From NCBI GenBank assembly GCA_022414725.1, contig CM039465.1, forward strand, positions 4,526,688 to 4,590,687: a stretch of DNA of 64,000 nt, read 5' to 3'. Made by a program: the position numbers and the translations under genes. The notes below the pieces were generated by a model, which was not told where the DNA came from, made no database searches, and saw nothing but the letters and a program-made list of their open reading frames with translations. Shown here one piece after another: positions 29,463 to 40,900 of the stretch. The DNA comes from Microglena sp. YARC (lineage: Eukaryota; Chlorophyta; Chlorophyceae; Chlamydomonadales; Chlamydomonadaceae). Position 1 is the first letter of the stretch. The number at the start of each line of letters is the position of its first letter.

Positions 29463-29700
29463 CAGACTATTGCCTGCGGAGGTCGAATGTCACATTCCAT
29501 GGTGTGGGGCTCAAGGAAATTGTCACATTCCATGCCGTGTGTCACAAGTGTGGGAACTGCGGGGGCTACTACGCGCGAGGGTGTGGACCAGGGTACTTCA
29601 GGAGGACCCCCAGCTCTGCTGCCTGGGACGAAACCAATTGTACAGCCTGCGTCCTGCGACGCAACGGACCTTTCCTTCTGGTCAACGCACCCTCCCCACG
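29463..29700 (+). pseudogene. Third RCHY1-like terminal exon copy and flank
   Basis: GACTATTGCCTGCGGAGGTC, CATTCCATGCCGTGTGTCAC and GGGAACTGCGGGGGCTACTA copy exon 7. The flank that follows (GTGTGGACCAGGG-A-TCAGG-GGACCCCC, then GACGCAACGGACC) recurs at 34296-34345 and, inverted, at 33955-34055. Confidence 0.8.
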
Positions 29701-29815
29701 TTGCGACCTGTGGCGCAACAGACTCTTCAAAGTTGCGTCTGCGACGGAAGACACATCGTCCTGGACAACCCTAGTGTGGTCTAGAGTCCAAACAAGAGAA
29801 AGGTTGGATTGAATT

Positions 29816-29945
29816 GTTACATGGTGTTTCAGCCAACTCTGGGCTGCTCACGGTCTTCCAATGCCAAGTCCCCCCCTGAGCGATACCCACTGAAAACTGG
29901 GAGCCAACTATGCGGACTAGACAGTTTAAAAGCTTGCCTAAGTGA
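29816..29945 (+). repeat. Dispersed ~130-bp repeat 'TTACATGG..CCAACTCTGG'
   Basis: Related copies are at 32320-32445 and 32655-32795, and a partial one at 51718-51765. Shared words are GTTACATGG, AGCCAACTCTGG, GTCTTCCAAT, CAAGTC-CCCC and GACAGTTTAAA. Non-coding. Confidence 0.72.
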
Positions 29946-30079
29946 GCCCCTGGTTCGCACAACGGCCCTATAAGTTAGTTCCCCCTGCAGCCCAATAAAT
30001 AGCTTTCCCTATGGCTGCCCATGAACAACTAAATAAATGTTATGCCGTATAACTTGAGTTTAAAGACTAGTACAGGTGG

Positions 30080-30775
30080 AGGCAAGATGTCGAAGTGAAA
30101 CGAGATGAGAGTACGAGACTGCCTGTTGGAGTGGAAGAAGACTAGTTGTTGGAGGCAGGCCAGTCTAGTTGTACACGCCGTGGATTTACCCATCCGTGAC
30201 GTGACATCTGGCGCTAAAAGGTTCGAAGTGGTACCTCCAGACCGGCCAGTACTAAGCCGTCCCCATGAAACGAGACGAGAGAATGAGACTACTTGTTGGA
30301 GTGGAAGAAGACTAGGTTGTTGGAGTCATGCTTCCGACATCATGCTGAATGGTCTGGTGGCCTTTCACGTCGTTTGACACCAACAACTAGTCCAGGTGGA
30401 GACACGATGTCGAAGTGAAAGGAAACGAGAGAACGAGACTACTTGTTGGAGTGGAAGAAGACTAGGTCGTTGGAGGCAGGCGTCTGACATCATGCTGAAT
30501 GATCTGGTGGCCTTTCACGTCGTCTGACACTAGCAACTAGTCCAGGTGGACACACGATGTCGAATTGAAAGGAGACGAGAGAATGAGACTACTTGTTGGA
30601 GTGGAAGAAGACTAGGTTGTTGGAGGCAGGCTTCCAACATCATGCTGAATGGTCTGGTGGCCTTCCTCGTCGTCTGACACTAGCAACTAGTCCAGGTGGA
30701 GACACGATGTCGAAGTGAAAGGAGGCGAGAGAATGAGACTACTTGATGCAGTGGAAGAAGACTAGTTGTTGGTGT
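30080..30775 (+). repeat. ~147-bp tandem repeat, five copies
   Basis: Units start near 30105, 30277, 30425, 30572 and 30722 with GAGACTACTTGTTGGAGTGG, AAGAAGACTAG and GATGTCGAAGTGAAA-G-GA. First and last units differ in their second half, carrying the GCCGTGGATTTACCCATCCG block that continues to 31100. An inverted copy of part of it is at 31140-31230. Confidence 0.85.
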
Positions 30776-31299
30776 CAGGCCAGTCTAGTTGTGCAAGCCG
30801 TGGATTTACCCATCCGTGACATCTGGCGCTAGAATTTTCTGAGTGATACTTGTTGACCAGCCAGTACCGAGCTGCTAATCTACACGCGGCCTCTGGGTAA
30901 TATTGTTTCCCTCAGGACCTGCATTAATGTAGAAGCCGTGGATTTACCCATCCGTGACGATTAGCGCTATAAGTTTCGGAGTGGTACCTCCGGACCGGCC
31001 AGTACTATGCCGTTAATCTACATGGGGCCTCTGAGTAATCTTGTACTCCTCGGGACCTGCATTACTGTAGAAGCCGTGGACTTACCCATCCGTGACATCT
31101 GGCGGCAGTCGGATAAAGGGAGGCTCCGAAACCAATCTGGCGCCAGATCTCACGGATGGGTAAATCCACGGCGTCTACACTACTTTTTGGTGTTAGACGT
31201 GAAAGACAACCAGACCATTCAGCATGATATCAAAAAAGGTGCATTGAGATAGATGTCCAATCGCTCCACGTCCCGGGATAAAGGCGTCAGATATGTATT

Positions 31300-31495
31300 T
31301 ATCTGGCAGAGGGGCTTATCTGGCAGAGGCTCTTATCAGGCAGAGGTCCTTATCTAGCAGAGGTGCTTATCTGGCAGAGGCGCTTATCTGGCAGAGGGGC
31401 TTATCTGGCAGAGGGGCTTATCTGGCAGAGGCGCTTATCAGGCAGAGGTGCTTATATGGCAGAGGCGCTTATCTGGCAGAGGCGCTTATCGCTTA
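31300..31495 (+). repeat. 17-bp tandem repeat
   Basis: About eleven units of CTTATCTGGCAGAGGCG with small changes. The frame cycles every third unit, so the apparent protein (LSGRGAYLAEAL) is a repeat artefact. Confidence 0.92.
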
Positions 31496-31499
31496 TCAA

Positions 31500-32310
31500 T
31501 CCGACAGGGCTATGATAGGGCTATTAAATCAGACAAGGCAGGTTGTTGGATTCAGACAAGGCTGGTTGTTGCAGTCGAATAAGGCAGGTTGTTGGAGTAA
31601 GGGTTGTTCAGGGGGACTCCCATGATCTGAGACAACGGAAGGCATAGACCATTAGACAATGGTGCGTGTAAAAAGTCTTTGGACCCTCTACATCAGGGGG
31701 AATCATAAAGGGTCCCTAAGTTAATTAGTAGAAGAAGGAGAATTGTTATAAGGTTCTGTACGCCAGGTTTGGCGACTAACCATATGTACATTGTAGGATT
31801 TATACAACCATACAACCATATGTACATTGTAGGATTTGTAGCGAACAATTACCCCCCGTGTGAGAACCACAGAAACCAGGGATTTCTAGTGCACATTTCG
31901 GGGTGCAGATTCGAATCGGGGACTCCTCCGGTTGTGGTGACCACTCTTTAATTCGTAGAGCATGACTTTACATCACTTTGGAAATACCAGAAAGTTACGG
32001 ATAGCCACTAAGATGGAGATAGGTAAACCATAGGATAGCCCCTAACTACCTAGCGTCTCTAACTGACATGATTGGACAGCGGTAGACGCATGAATCCCGC
32101 CGATTTGCATCAAGACGCACCCAGTCCCAAGATCTACACCTGAGACGCAACAGACCCCCCAGAACCTGTGTCTGAGGCACAACGGACCCACATGAACGCA
32201 ACCAACCTACTGGATCTTCGTCTGGGACGCAGTGGACCCTCCCAGATCTGTGTCTGAGACGCTAGGCGCAGTGTTTTGAACAACCCCAAGAGTCAGACAA
32301 GTTTATTTTG
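31500..32310. other. Intergenic, weakly repetitive
   Basis: No gene is seen. It contains a duplicated CATATGTACATTGTAGGATT (about 31780 and 31808). Confidence 0.5.
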
Positions 32311-32954
32311 TGTACTTGAACTGTTACATGGTTCTTCAACCAACTCTAGGCTGCCCAACGTCTGCCAATTCCAAGTCCCCCCATGCGATGCCCATGGGAA
32401 CCAGGGAGCACAAGAAGCGGATTAGACAGTTTAAAGACTTTCCCAGGTCCAGGACAATTTGTCGGAGCCATAAAAGACAAGTTGGAGTATACATATGAGC
32501 CTAATCTTTCGTAGGAGTGGCAATGCCATTCGGACTGAATCCTCTTGTCGCTGGTTTGTGTCGGGGGACCCACCTCTTAAGGTGAAAGTCCTTTCACAAC
32601 TTGAAAAACAAGTATTTGTTGAAGTCACTATGGAGTCAGTGCCCTTGGATTGTTATATTGGATTGTTACATGGATTTCCAGCCAACTCTGGTCTGCTCAC
32701 TGTCTTCCAATTTCAAGTCTCCCCGTGTGATACCCACGGAAGCATGGAAAGCGGATGGGAGCATGGAAAGCAGATACGACAGTTCAAAGACTTGTCCAGG
32801 CCCTTCATAAATCTTGATGGTGACTTGTTTGGAGTCAAACAAGTCCATTTGTTAGAGTAACTCAGGAGTTACTGTGCTCTCATGGTATTCGTCGGAGTCA
32901 CTGCCGTTATCTATCCTATTAGCTGGTCCGATATTTTTTAATTTTGTTTTTACT

Positions 32955-34140
32955 GCCGAAGACAGCAAGTGAGCAAGTAGCCAAATTGCTGGCTGGAGCC
33001 ATGTAACCAAGTTCAAGTACATGTTAGCTGATTTGATACATGGTCAATTAGTGCGCCTACTATTTGTTAGGAGTGGCAACACCATTCAAACTTAATCCTT
33101 GGTAGGTGTCGCTAGTTTGTGTCGCAAGACCCACCTCCTGGGGTGAAATTCCTTTCATAAAAATAAAAATTGTGTGCCAGTATCAGCCCTCTAGCTTCTT
33201 ACTGTCTGAAAGCAGAGGATACACGGATAGCGTATACATTAACCAATGGTGCGCCTTATTACGAGGCGTGAGGTTGTGGGGGGCAGCCCGTTTGCTTGCA
33301 TTGGGGCCAACCCCTAAAGGCATGGATATAATGTATTATACATACTGTAATATATAAGTTACAGAACATGTAAACTACTGTACATGTCATATATGTAGTA
33401 GTATATATAGTAATATATATAAGTAGCAGAACATGTGCACAACTGTGCCTACTATAACGGTATATAATATATTAGTGGTATACCATTTATACTACTGTAT
33501 ATATTATATATAAGTAGCATACCATTTACTCTATTGCGCCACACTCTCGAGCAGGGTTGTTCAAATCCCATTGAGAATTTGCGTGGCAAAAGCAAAGCCC
33601 CCCCCCCCCACACACACACAAACAAAATGCGTGAAACTCGCTCGACGCACGTCTCAGTCAAAATGTGAGAGAAATGAAGCACATCCCAGATATAGTGTGC
33701 GTGATTTCACGCACTCGCCCTCTGGAGCGTGCACGATTCCTAGCTTTGTTCTTGAGCGCATCAATCAATAACGCTTATGGGTGTGCACAGTCTAACGAAG
33801 ACCAACACATTTAAATTGGACTTGGTTTGCTTCGATTACATGGCACAGAGTCTCATACACCCTCGCGGTGTCAAGTAGACTTTAACATGTAATGTAATGT
33901 AATGGTCTGTCAACCTCCAGTCTGCTTACTTTAGGCGGGCGGAGAAGGATGGGTCCGTTGCGTTGCAGGACGCAGGCTATGTTCAATTGGTTGCGTCTCA
34001 GGCAGCAGAGCTGGGGGTCTTCCTAAAGTACCCTGTTGGTAACATGGCTGTAGGACGAATTCAGGGCCCCCGTCGGCAAAACGATTGTGTGGGGTACAGT
34101 TCATCAGTGTTTTTTCTTTTTAAGCCCTTCCTACACGGTT
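32955..34140. other. Intergenic with dispersed repeat copies
   Basis: It holds one unit related to the 11.3-kb tandem repeat (32955-33030), the GGCGTGAGGTTG family copy (33250-33312), ATATAT-rich repeats of ATATAAGTAGCAGAACATG type (33340-33530), and an inverted copy (33955-34055) of the 29590-29680 flank. No gene is convincing. Confidence 0.6.
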
Positions 34141-34188
34141 GGGCAAGTCCCTTCAGCCTATTTGGCCTACCCCTGGACTGTAACAACA
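34139..34188 (-). repeat. Dispersed repeat family 'AGTCCAGGGGTAGCC', minus copy
   Basis: TTGGGCAAGTCCCTTCAGCC, TATTTGGCCTACCCCTGGAC and TGTAAC, the reverse complement of the family core. Confidence 0.82.
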
Positions 34189-34647
34189 CTCAGGACTCCT
34201 GGGTGTATACTTTTTTTGTGTAGTCGTGAAAGGACCTTCACCCCAGGAGGTGGGTCTCCCGACACAAACCAGCGTAAGGCAGTGACTTCGGTGTGGAGTG
34301 TGGACCAGGGTTATTCAGGGGGACCCCCAAATCCCCAACTCCTTCTCGAGACGCAGCCTGCTTCAAAATCTGCTTCTTCAGGCGCATCCGGCTTCAGAAT
34401 CTGTGTCTGCGATACACCCAGTCCCTCGAAGATGTAACGGACCTTTGGAAGGTCTTTTAGTTCCAAGGATTCATAAACTCCAAAGTGTGAGGGAGATTCT
34501 AAAACTACAATACTGATGCTGGGATGGAAACCTCCATTGATGGTAAACCCTTAAGCATGAAATAAGAACTCTTTCAATCCATACATAGCGTAGAAGAGGA
34601 CGCTTCTAATTTCTCCCTTCAGACTAGTGCAGTCTGAGTCTGGTTAT

Positions 34648-34651
34648 GCAC

Positions 34652-34697
<46 letters not shown>
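34648..34697 (+). repeat. (ATCT)n microsatellite
   Basis: About twelve perfect units, immediately beyond the 3' end of the minus-strand J-domain gene. Confidence 0.97.
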
Positions 34698-34716
34698 TTA
34701 CCATATATGCATGTGG

Positions 34717-34902
34717 TCAACTATCTTCAGGTTGGGGTCCACTTTCCTCAGCGAGGATCTGTGCCAGAGGCATGTCCGCCAAATTGTCTGGGTCGGTTGG
34801 CCTTGGGCTCATCCGTCCGCCCAGGTTTCCAGAGTACGAGCCTTGTCTTGACCATCTGGCACGGAGCCCCCCATCATGTATGAGACCAGGGCTGCCGGGA
34901 GC
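34717..34902 (-). CDS. J-domain gene, terminal exon
   Basis: The acceptor CCTGCAG ends at 34903, then GCTCCCGGCAGCCC (phase 0), 61 codons and TGA. It encodes APGSPGLIHDGGLRARW and later ADMPLAQILAEESG. It is the last (gene-downstream) member of an eleven-copy series and the only one continuing in frame to a sensible stop. Confidence 0.78.
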   Translation of the reverse strand, partial: APGSPGLIHDGGLRARWSRQGSYSGNLGGRMSPRPTDPDNLADMPLAQILAEESGPQPEDS

Positions 34903-37900
34903 CTGCAGGGCAATTTTTTCGCAAATAGGTTCCACAAAAATGACGATTGGGAAAGATGATGGAAGTGGTGGAGGAAGTGGAGTGGAAGTGGAGTGAGCCC
35001 TCTCTTGCGTATCTTGAGCGGATCCCCCCATCATGTATGAGACCAGGGCTGCCGGGAGCCTGCAGGGCGAAATTGTCGCAAATAGGTTCCACACAAAATG
35101 ATGATTGGGAAAGATGATAGACGCGGTGGTGGTGGGGATGGTGGTGGAAGTAGAGTGGAAGTGGAGTGAGCCCTCTCTTGACCATCTTGCAGGGAGTCAC
35201 CCAATATGTATGAGACCAAGGCTGGAGGCAGCCTGCAGGGCAAAATTGTCGCTATTGGGTTCCAAAATATAGAAATATTGGATAATATGGTGGAAGCGAT
35301 GGTGGTGGTGGTGGTGGTGGTGGTGGAAGTGGACGTGGAGAGGAGTGAAGTGGAGAAAGTCCTCTCTTGAGCATCTTGAGCGGAGCCCCCCATCATGTAT
35401 GAGACCAAGGCTGAAGACAGCCTGCAGCGCAAAATTGTCGCTATTGGGTTCCACAAAATAGGACGATTGGGAAAGATGGTGGAAGCAGTGGTGGTGGTGG
35501 AGGTGGAGTGGAAGTGGAGTGACGTGGAGTGAGCCCTCTCTTGCGTATCTTGCACGGAGTCCCCCATCATGTATGAGACCAGGGCTGCCGGAAGCCTGCT
35601 GGGCAAAATTGTCTCAAGTGGGTTCAACAAAATAGGACGATTGGAAAAGATGGTGGAAGCGGTGGTGGTGGCGGAAGTGGAGTGGAAGTGGAGTGAGTGA
35701 GCCCTCTCTTGAGTATCTTGCATGGAGTCACCTATCATGTACGAGACCATGGCTGGAGGCAGCCTGCAGTGCACAATTGTCGCTATTGGGTTCCAAAATA
35801 TAGAAAATTGGAAAATATGGTGGAAGCGATGGTGGTGGTTGTGGTGGAAGTGGACGTGGACAGGAGTGACGTGGAGTGAGCCCCCTCTTGAGCATCTTGC
35901 ACAGAGTCCCCCATCATGTACGAGACCATGGCTGGAGGCAGCCTGCTGGGCAAAATTGTCTCAAGTGGGTTCAACAAAATAGGACGATTGGAAAAGATGG
36001 TGGAAGCGGTGGTGGTGGCGGAAGTGGAGTGGAAGTGGAGTGAGTGAGCCCTCTCTTGAGTATCTTGCATGGAGTCACCTATCATGTACGAGACCATGGC
36101 TGGAGGCAGCCTGCAGTGCACAATTGTCGCCATTGGGTTCCAAAATATAGAAAATTGGAAAATATGGTGGAAGCGATGGTGGTGGTTGTGGTGGAAGTGG
36201 AGGTGGACGTGGACAGGAGTGACGTGGAGTGAGCCCCCTCTTGAGCATCTTGCACAGAGTCCCCCATCATGTACGAGACCATGGCTGGAGGCAGCCTGCA
36301 GGGCAAAATTGTTGTAAGTGGGTTCCACACAATAGGACGATTGAGAAAGATGGTGGCAGTGGTGGTGGTGGTGATGGTGGTGGAAGTGGAGTGACGTGGA
36401 GTGAGCCCTCTCTTGCGTATCTTGCACGGAGTCCCCCATCATGTATTAGACCATGGTTGGAAGCAGCCTGCAGGGAACGATTGTCTCTAGTAGATTCCAC
36501 ACAATAGGACGATTGGGAAAGATGATGGAAGTGGTTGTGGTGGTGATAGTGGCGCAAGTGGAGTGGAAGTGGAGTGAAATAAATCACAATAGGAAGATTG
36601 GAAAAGATGGTGGAAGCGGCGGTGGTGGTGGTGATGGTGGTGGAAGTGGAGTAACGAGGAGTGGAGTGAGCCCCCTCTTGAGCATCTTGCACGGAGTCAC
36701 CCAGTATGCATGAGACCAGGTCTGGTGGCAGCCTGCAGGGCACAATGAATGGAATTGATGTTTACAATAGTGTTTCAATATTGCCCGTCATAAATGGAGT
36801 AGTAGTTGGAAGCCCCCCCCCCCCCCTACCCCCCCCAGATGTTGTGGAGCGTGGTTGTCTTGAGTCAACAATGTCCCCGATGAAGACAATCTAATGTATG
36901 TTGTGTACAATCTAATGTATGTTGTGTACAATCTAATTCCACAAAATAGGACGATTGGGAAAGATGATGGCAGCAGTGGTGGTGGTGCAGGTGGCCGTGG
37001 GTGGGGAGAGGGGTGGGTGGATGGGTGGGGGGAGATGATGGCAGTGGTGGTGGTGGTGAAGGTGGCGGCGGGGGTGGTGGTGGTGATGACAGGGAGTGAA
37101 GGTCAGATTGGCGGAGTTGGTTGAGAGAAAAACTGCAGCCTTGGATCAAGTGGTGGTGGTGAAGGCAACTGCCTGCAAGGGAGAATCTTCTCAACCAGAC
37201 CCCCCCAAATACGACGATTGCAGTTCATTCTCTCAACCAACTTCAAGGTTCTGATTTATTTACCCCCCCCCCCACACACACACAGACACTCACACACAGC
37301 ACCTCTACTGCAACCATCTCCCCCCCACCCCCCCACCCACCCCACTACTACAACCATCCCCCCCCCCCCCCCCCCCCCCCCCCTCTCCTATCTTGCACCA
37401 ACAGCACAGCACAGCACAGCACAACACACCACACCTAACAGTTCTGTACAGCTCATTGTGTCAGCTTCCAGATGCACCAGGATGTGTTAGCTCTGGCTGA
37501 ATACCCAGTCAGGGGAGCTCCCTAGAAGCTGCTACTTGTAGCTGACAATAAATCTACACCACACCACACCTGCCGCTTGGATCTTGTAGTCCCACACCAC
37601 ACCACACCACACTACACCACACCACGCTACACCACACCACACCATGCTACACCACACCACACCACGCTACACCACACTACACTGCACCACACCTACCGCT
37701 TGGATCTTGTAGTCCCACACCACACCACGCTACACCACACCACACCACGCTACACCACACCACACCACACCACCCTACACCACACCACACCACGCTACAC
37801 CACACCACACTACACTGCACCACACCTACCGCTTTGATCTTGTAGTCCTACACCACACCACACCACGCTACACCACACCACACCACGCTACACCACACCA

Positions 37901-40900
37901 CACCACACTGCACCACACCTACCGCTTGGATCTTGTAGTCCCACACCACACCACGCTACACCACACCACACCACGCTACACCACACCACACCACACCACC
38001 CTACACCACACCACACTACACTGCACCACACCTACCGCTTGGATCTTGTAGTCCCACACCACACCACGCTACACCACACCACACCACGCTACACCACACC
38101 ACACCACGCTACACCACACCACACTACACTGCACCACACCTACCGCTTTGATCTTGTAGTCCTACACCACACCACACCACGCTACACCACACCACACCAC
38201 GCTACACCACACCACACTACACTGCACCACACCTACCGCTTGGATCTTGTAGTCCCACACCACACCACGCTACACCACACCACACCACGCTACACCACAC
38301 CACACCATGCTACACCACACCACACCACGCTACACCACACCACACTACACTGCACCACACCTACCGCTTGGATCTTGTAGTCCCACACCACACCACACCA
38401 CGCTACACCACACCACACTACACTGCACCACACCTACCGCTTGGATCTTGTAGTCCCACACCATACACGCTACACCACACCCACACACGCTACACACCCC
38501 ACACCACCCCAACCCACACCACCCCACACCACACTACACTGCACCACACCTACCGCTTGGATCTTGTAGTCCCACACCACACCACACCACGCTACACCAC
38601 ACCACACCACGCTACACCACACCACACTACACTGCACCACACCTACCGCTTGGATCTTGTAGTCTCTAATCGAGTCCATGTAGATAGAGGCACAAAGCAA
38701 GAAGCCAGTGAGGCCAATCAAGGCTGCAACCTCAACGTTCCGACCAAGCAAGTTGTTAAAGGTACGTTGGAAGCCCCAGGAATCTGAAGGATTGGATTGG
38801 GTTGGATTGGGTTGGATTGCTTTGGATTAGTTTGGATTGGTTTGGATTGGTTTGGTTTGGGTCGGATCGGTTTGAATTGGTTTGGATTGGTTTGAATTGG
38901 TTTGAATTGTTTTGGTTTGGATTGGTTTAGATTGGTTTGAATTTATTTGAATTGGTTTGAATTGGGTTCGATTGGTTTGGATTGGTTAGGATTGGTTTGT
39001 ATTGGGGTGAAATGGATTGAGGTGAAATGGACTGGTTGGTATTGTTTTGTATTGAGGTGAAGTGGATTGTGGTGAAATGAATCGAGGTGAAATTTATTGG
39101 ATCGTATTGGATTGTATTGGTTGTATTGATTTGGGGTGAAATGGATTGGTGTGAAACTGATTGAGGTGAAATATGTTGGATTTTGTTGGTTTAAATTGGT
39201 TTGGATTTTATTTAATTTGATTGGTTTGGATTGGTTTGAATTGGATTGGATTGGTTCGGGGTGAAATGGATTGGGGTGAAACTAATTGAGGTGAAATGGA
39301 TCAGATTGGATTGGCTTGGGTTGGTTTGGATTGGTTTGAATTGGTTTGGACTGATTTGTATTGGGGTGAAGTGGATTATGGTGAAATGAATTGAGGTGAA
39401 ATTTATTGTATTGTATTGTATTGATTTGGGGTGAAATGGATTGGTGTGAAACGGATTGAGGTGAAATATGTTAAATTTGATTGGTTTGGATTAGCTTCCA
39501 TTGGTTTGGATTTGATTTGATTGGTTTGGATTGGTTTGAATTGGATTGGATTGGTTAGGGGTGAAATAGATTGGGGTGAAACTGATTGAGTTGAAATGGA
39601 TTGGATTGGATTGTTTTGGGATGATGTTGGGTGAAAAGGATTGAGGTGAAATGGATTGGGTTGTTTATGTTGTTTTGTTTTGTTTTGGATTGGTTTGGAT
39701 CGGGTTGAAATGGATTGGGGGTGAAACGGACTGCGGTGAAATGGATTGGATTGGTTTGGATTGGTTTTGGGTGAAATGGATTGGGGTGGTTTCTATTAGA
39801 CTGGATTGGTTTGGATTGATTTGGATTGATTTGGATTGGATTGGTTTAGATTGATTTCGGGTGAAAGGCTTGAGGTGATATATATATTAGATTGGACTGA
39901 TATATACAGGTGATCGAGTGTGCCATACATGGAAAAAAGGTAATGATAACGCCTGGAGGGGCGTGGTATTCAGGGAACCCATCGTACGCGGGCAGAGAAC
40001 GGTCTACCAACTCAACTGGACAAGCTACCATCGCGGTTGACAACGACCTGAAACGCGAAGGCGACCGTATGGGGGGAATCGAACCCCCGACCCTTTTTTT
40101 TGTTATAGGCAATTGATGTGCCATACATGGAGTTATCTCCACATAATAGTAATTAAGCGGATGATTTATAATTGACAATTGTAGATCGTACTTCACACCT
40201 CGACTGTTTCAGGCCCAATTGTAGGTCGTACTTCACACCTCGACTGTTTCAGGCCCAATTGTAGGTTGCACTTCACATCTCGACTGTTTCAGGCCCAATT
40301 GTATGTCGTACTTCACACCTCGACTGTTTCAGACCCAATTTATACTACTCTCCTAGAATGGTCAGAATTCTTGAAATTTTGGGTTGATCACTTACTCGGT
40401 GTGTGTGGGTGGGTGAGAGTGGGTGAGGTGGGAGAGGGTGTTAGTGTGGTGTGTGTGTGTGAGAGAGAGAGTGTGTGTGTGTGTGTGGTGGCGCATATGT
40501 GGAAGAGGCCAAGGAGCATGCAGCACTGAGTGTGAAACATCACCACCATGTTGCGGAGATGCTTTACCACTTACTCGGTGGGTGTGGGTGGGTGGAGTTG
40601 GTGAGGGTGTGTGTGTGTGTGGCTGGGTGGGGTGGGAGAGGGTGGGTGTGTGATGGGTGGGGGCCCATGTGTGGTAGAAGCCAAGGAGCATGCGGTACTG
40701 AGGGTGAAACAGCACCACTCGGTTGTGGAGATGCCTGACCACTTTACTCGGGTGTGGGTGGGTGGGTGAGTTGGTGAGGGTGTGTGTGTGTGGCTGGGTG
40801 GGGTGGGAGAGGGTGGGTGTGTGATGGGTGGGGGCCCATGTGTGGTAGAAGCCAAGGAGCATGCGGTACTGAGGGTGAAACAGCACCACTCGGTTGTGGA

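Noticed and set aside
31293..31500. LSGRGAYLAEAL repeat protein
   Set aside because: A 17-bp DNA repeat whose frame cycles through three phases; the regular peptide is an artefact.
35031..36743. Minus-strand Ser/Thr/His-rich frames of 150-250 codons
   Set aside because: They run across the decoy array and its triplet spacers. Only the final copy at 34717-34902 has a coherent exon structure.
40075..40085. Functional tRNA gene on the minus strand
   Set aside because: Only the T-arm-like part fits. No acceptor or anticodon stem can be drawn, and the sequence is shared with another repeat copy.
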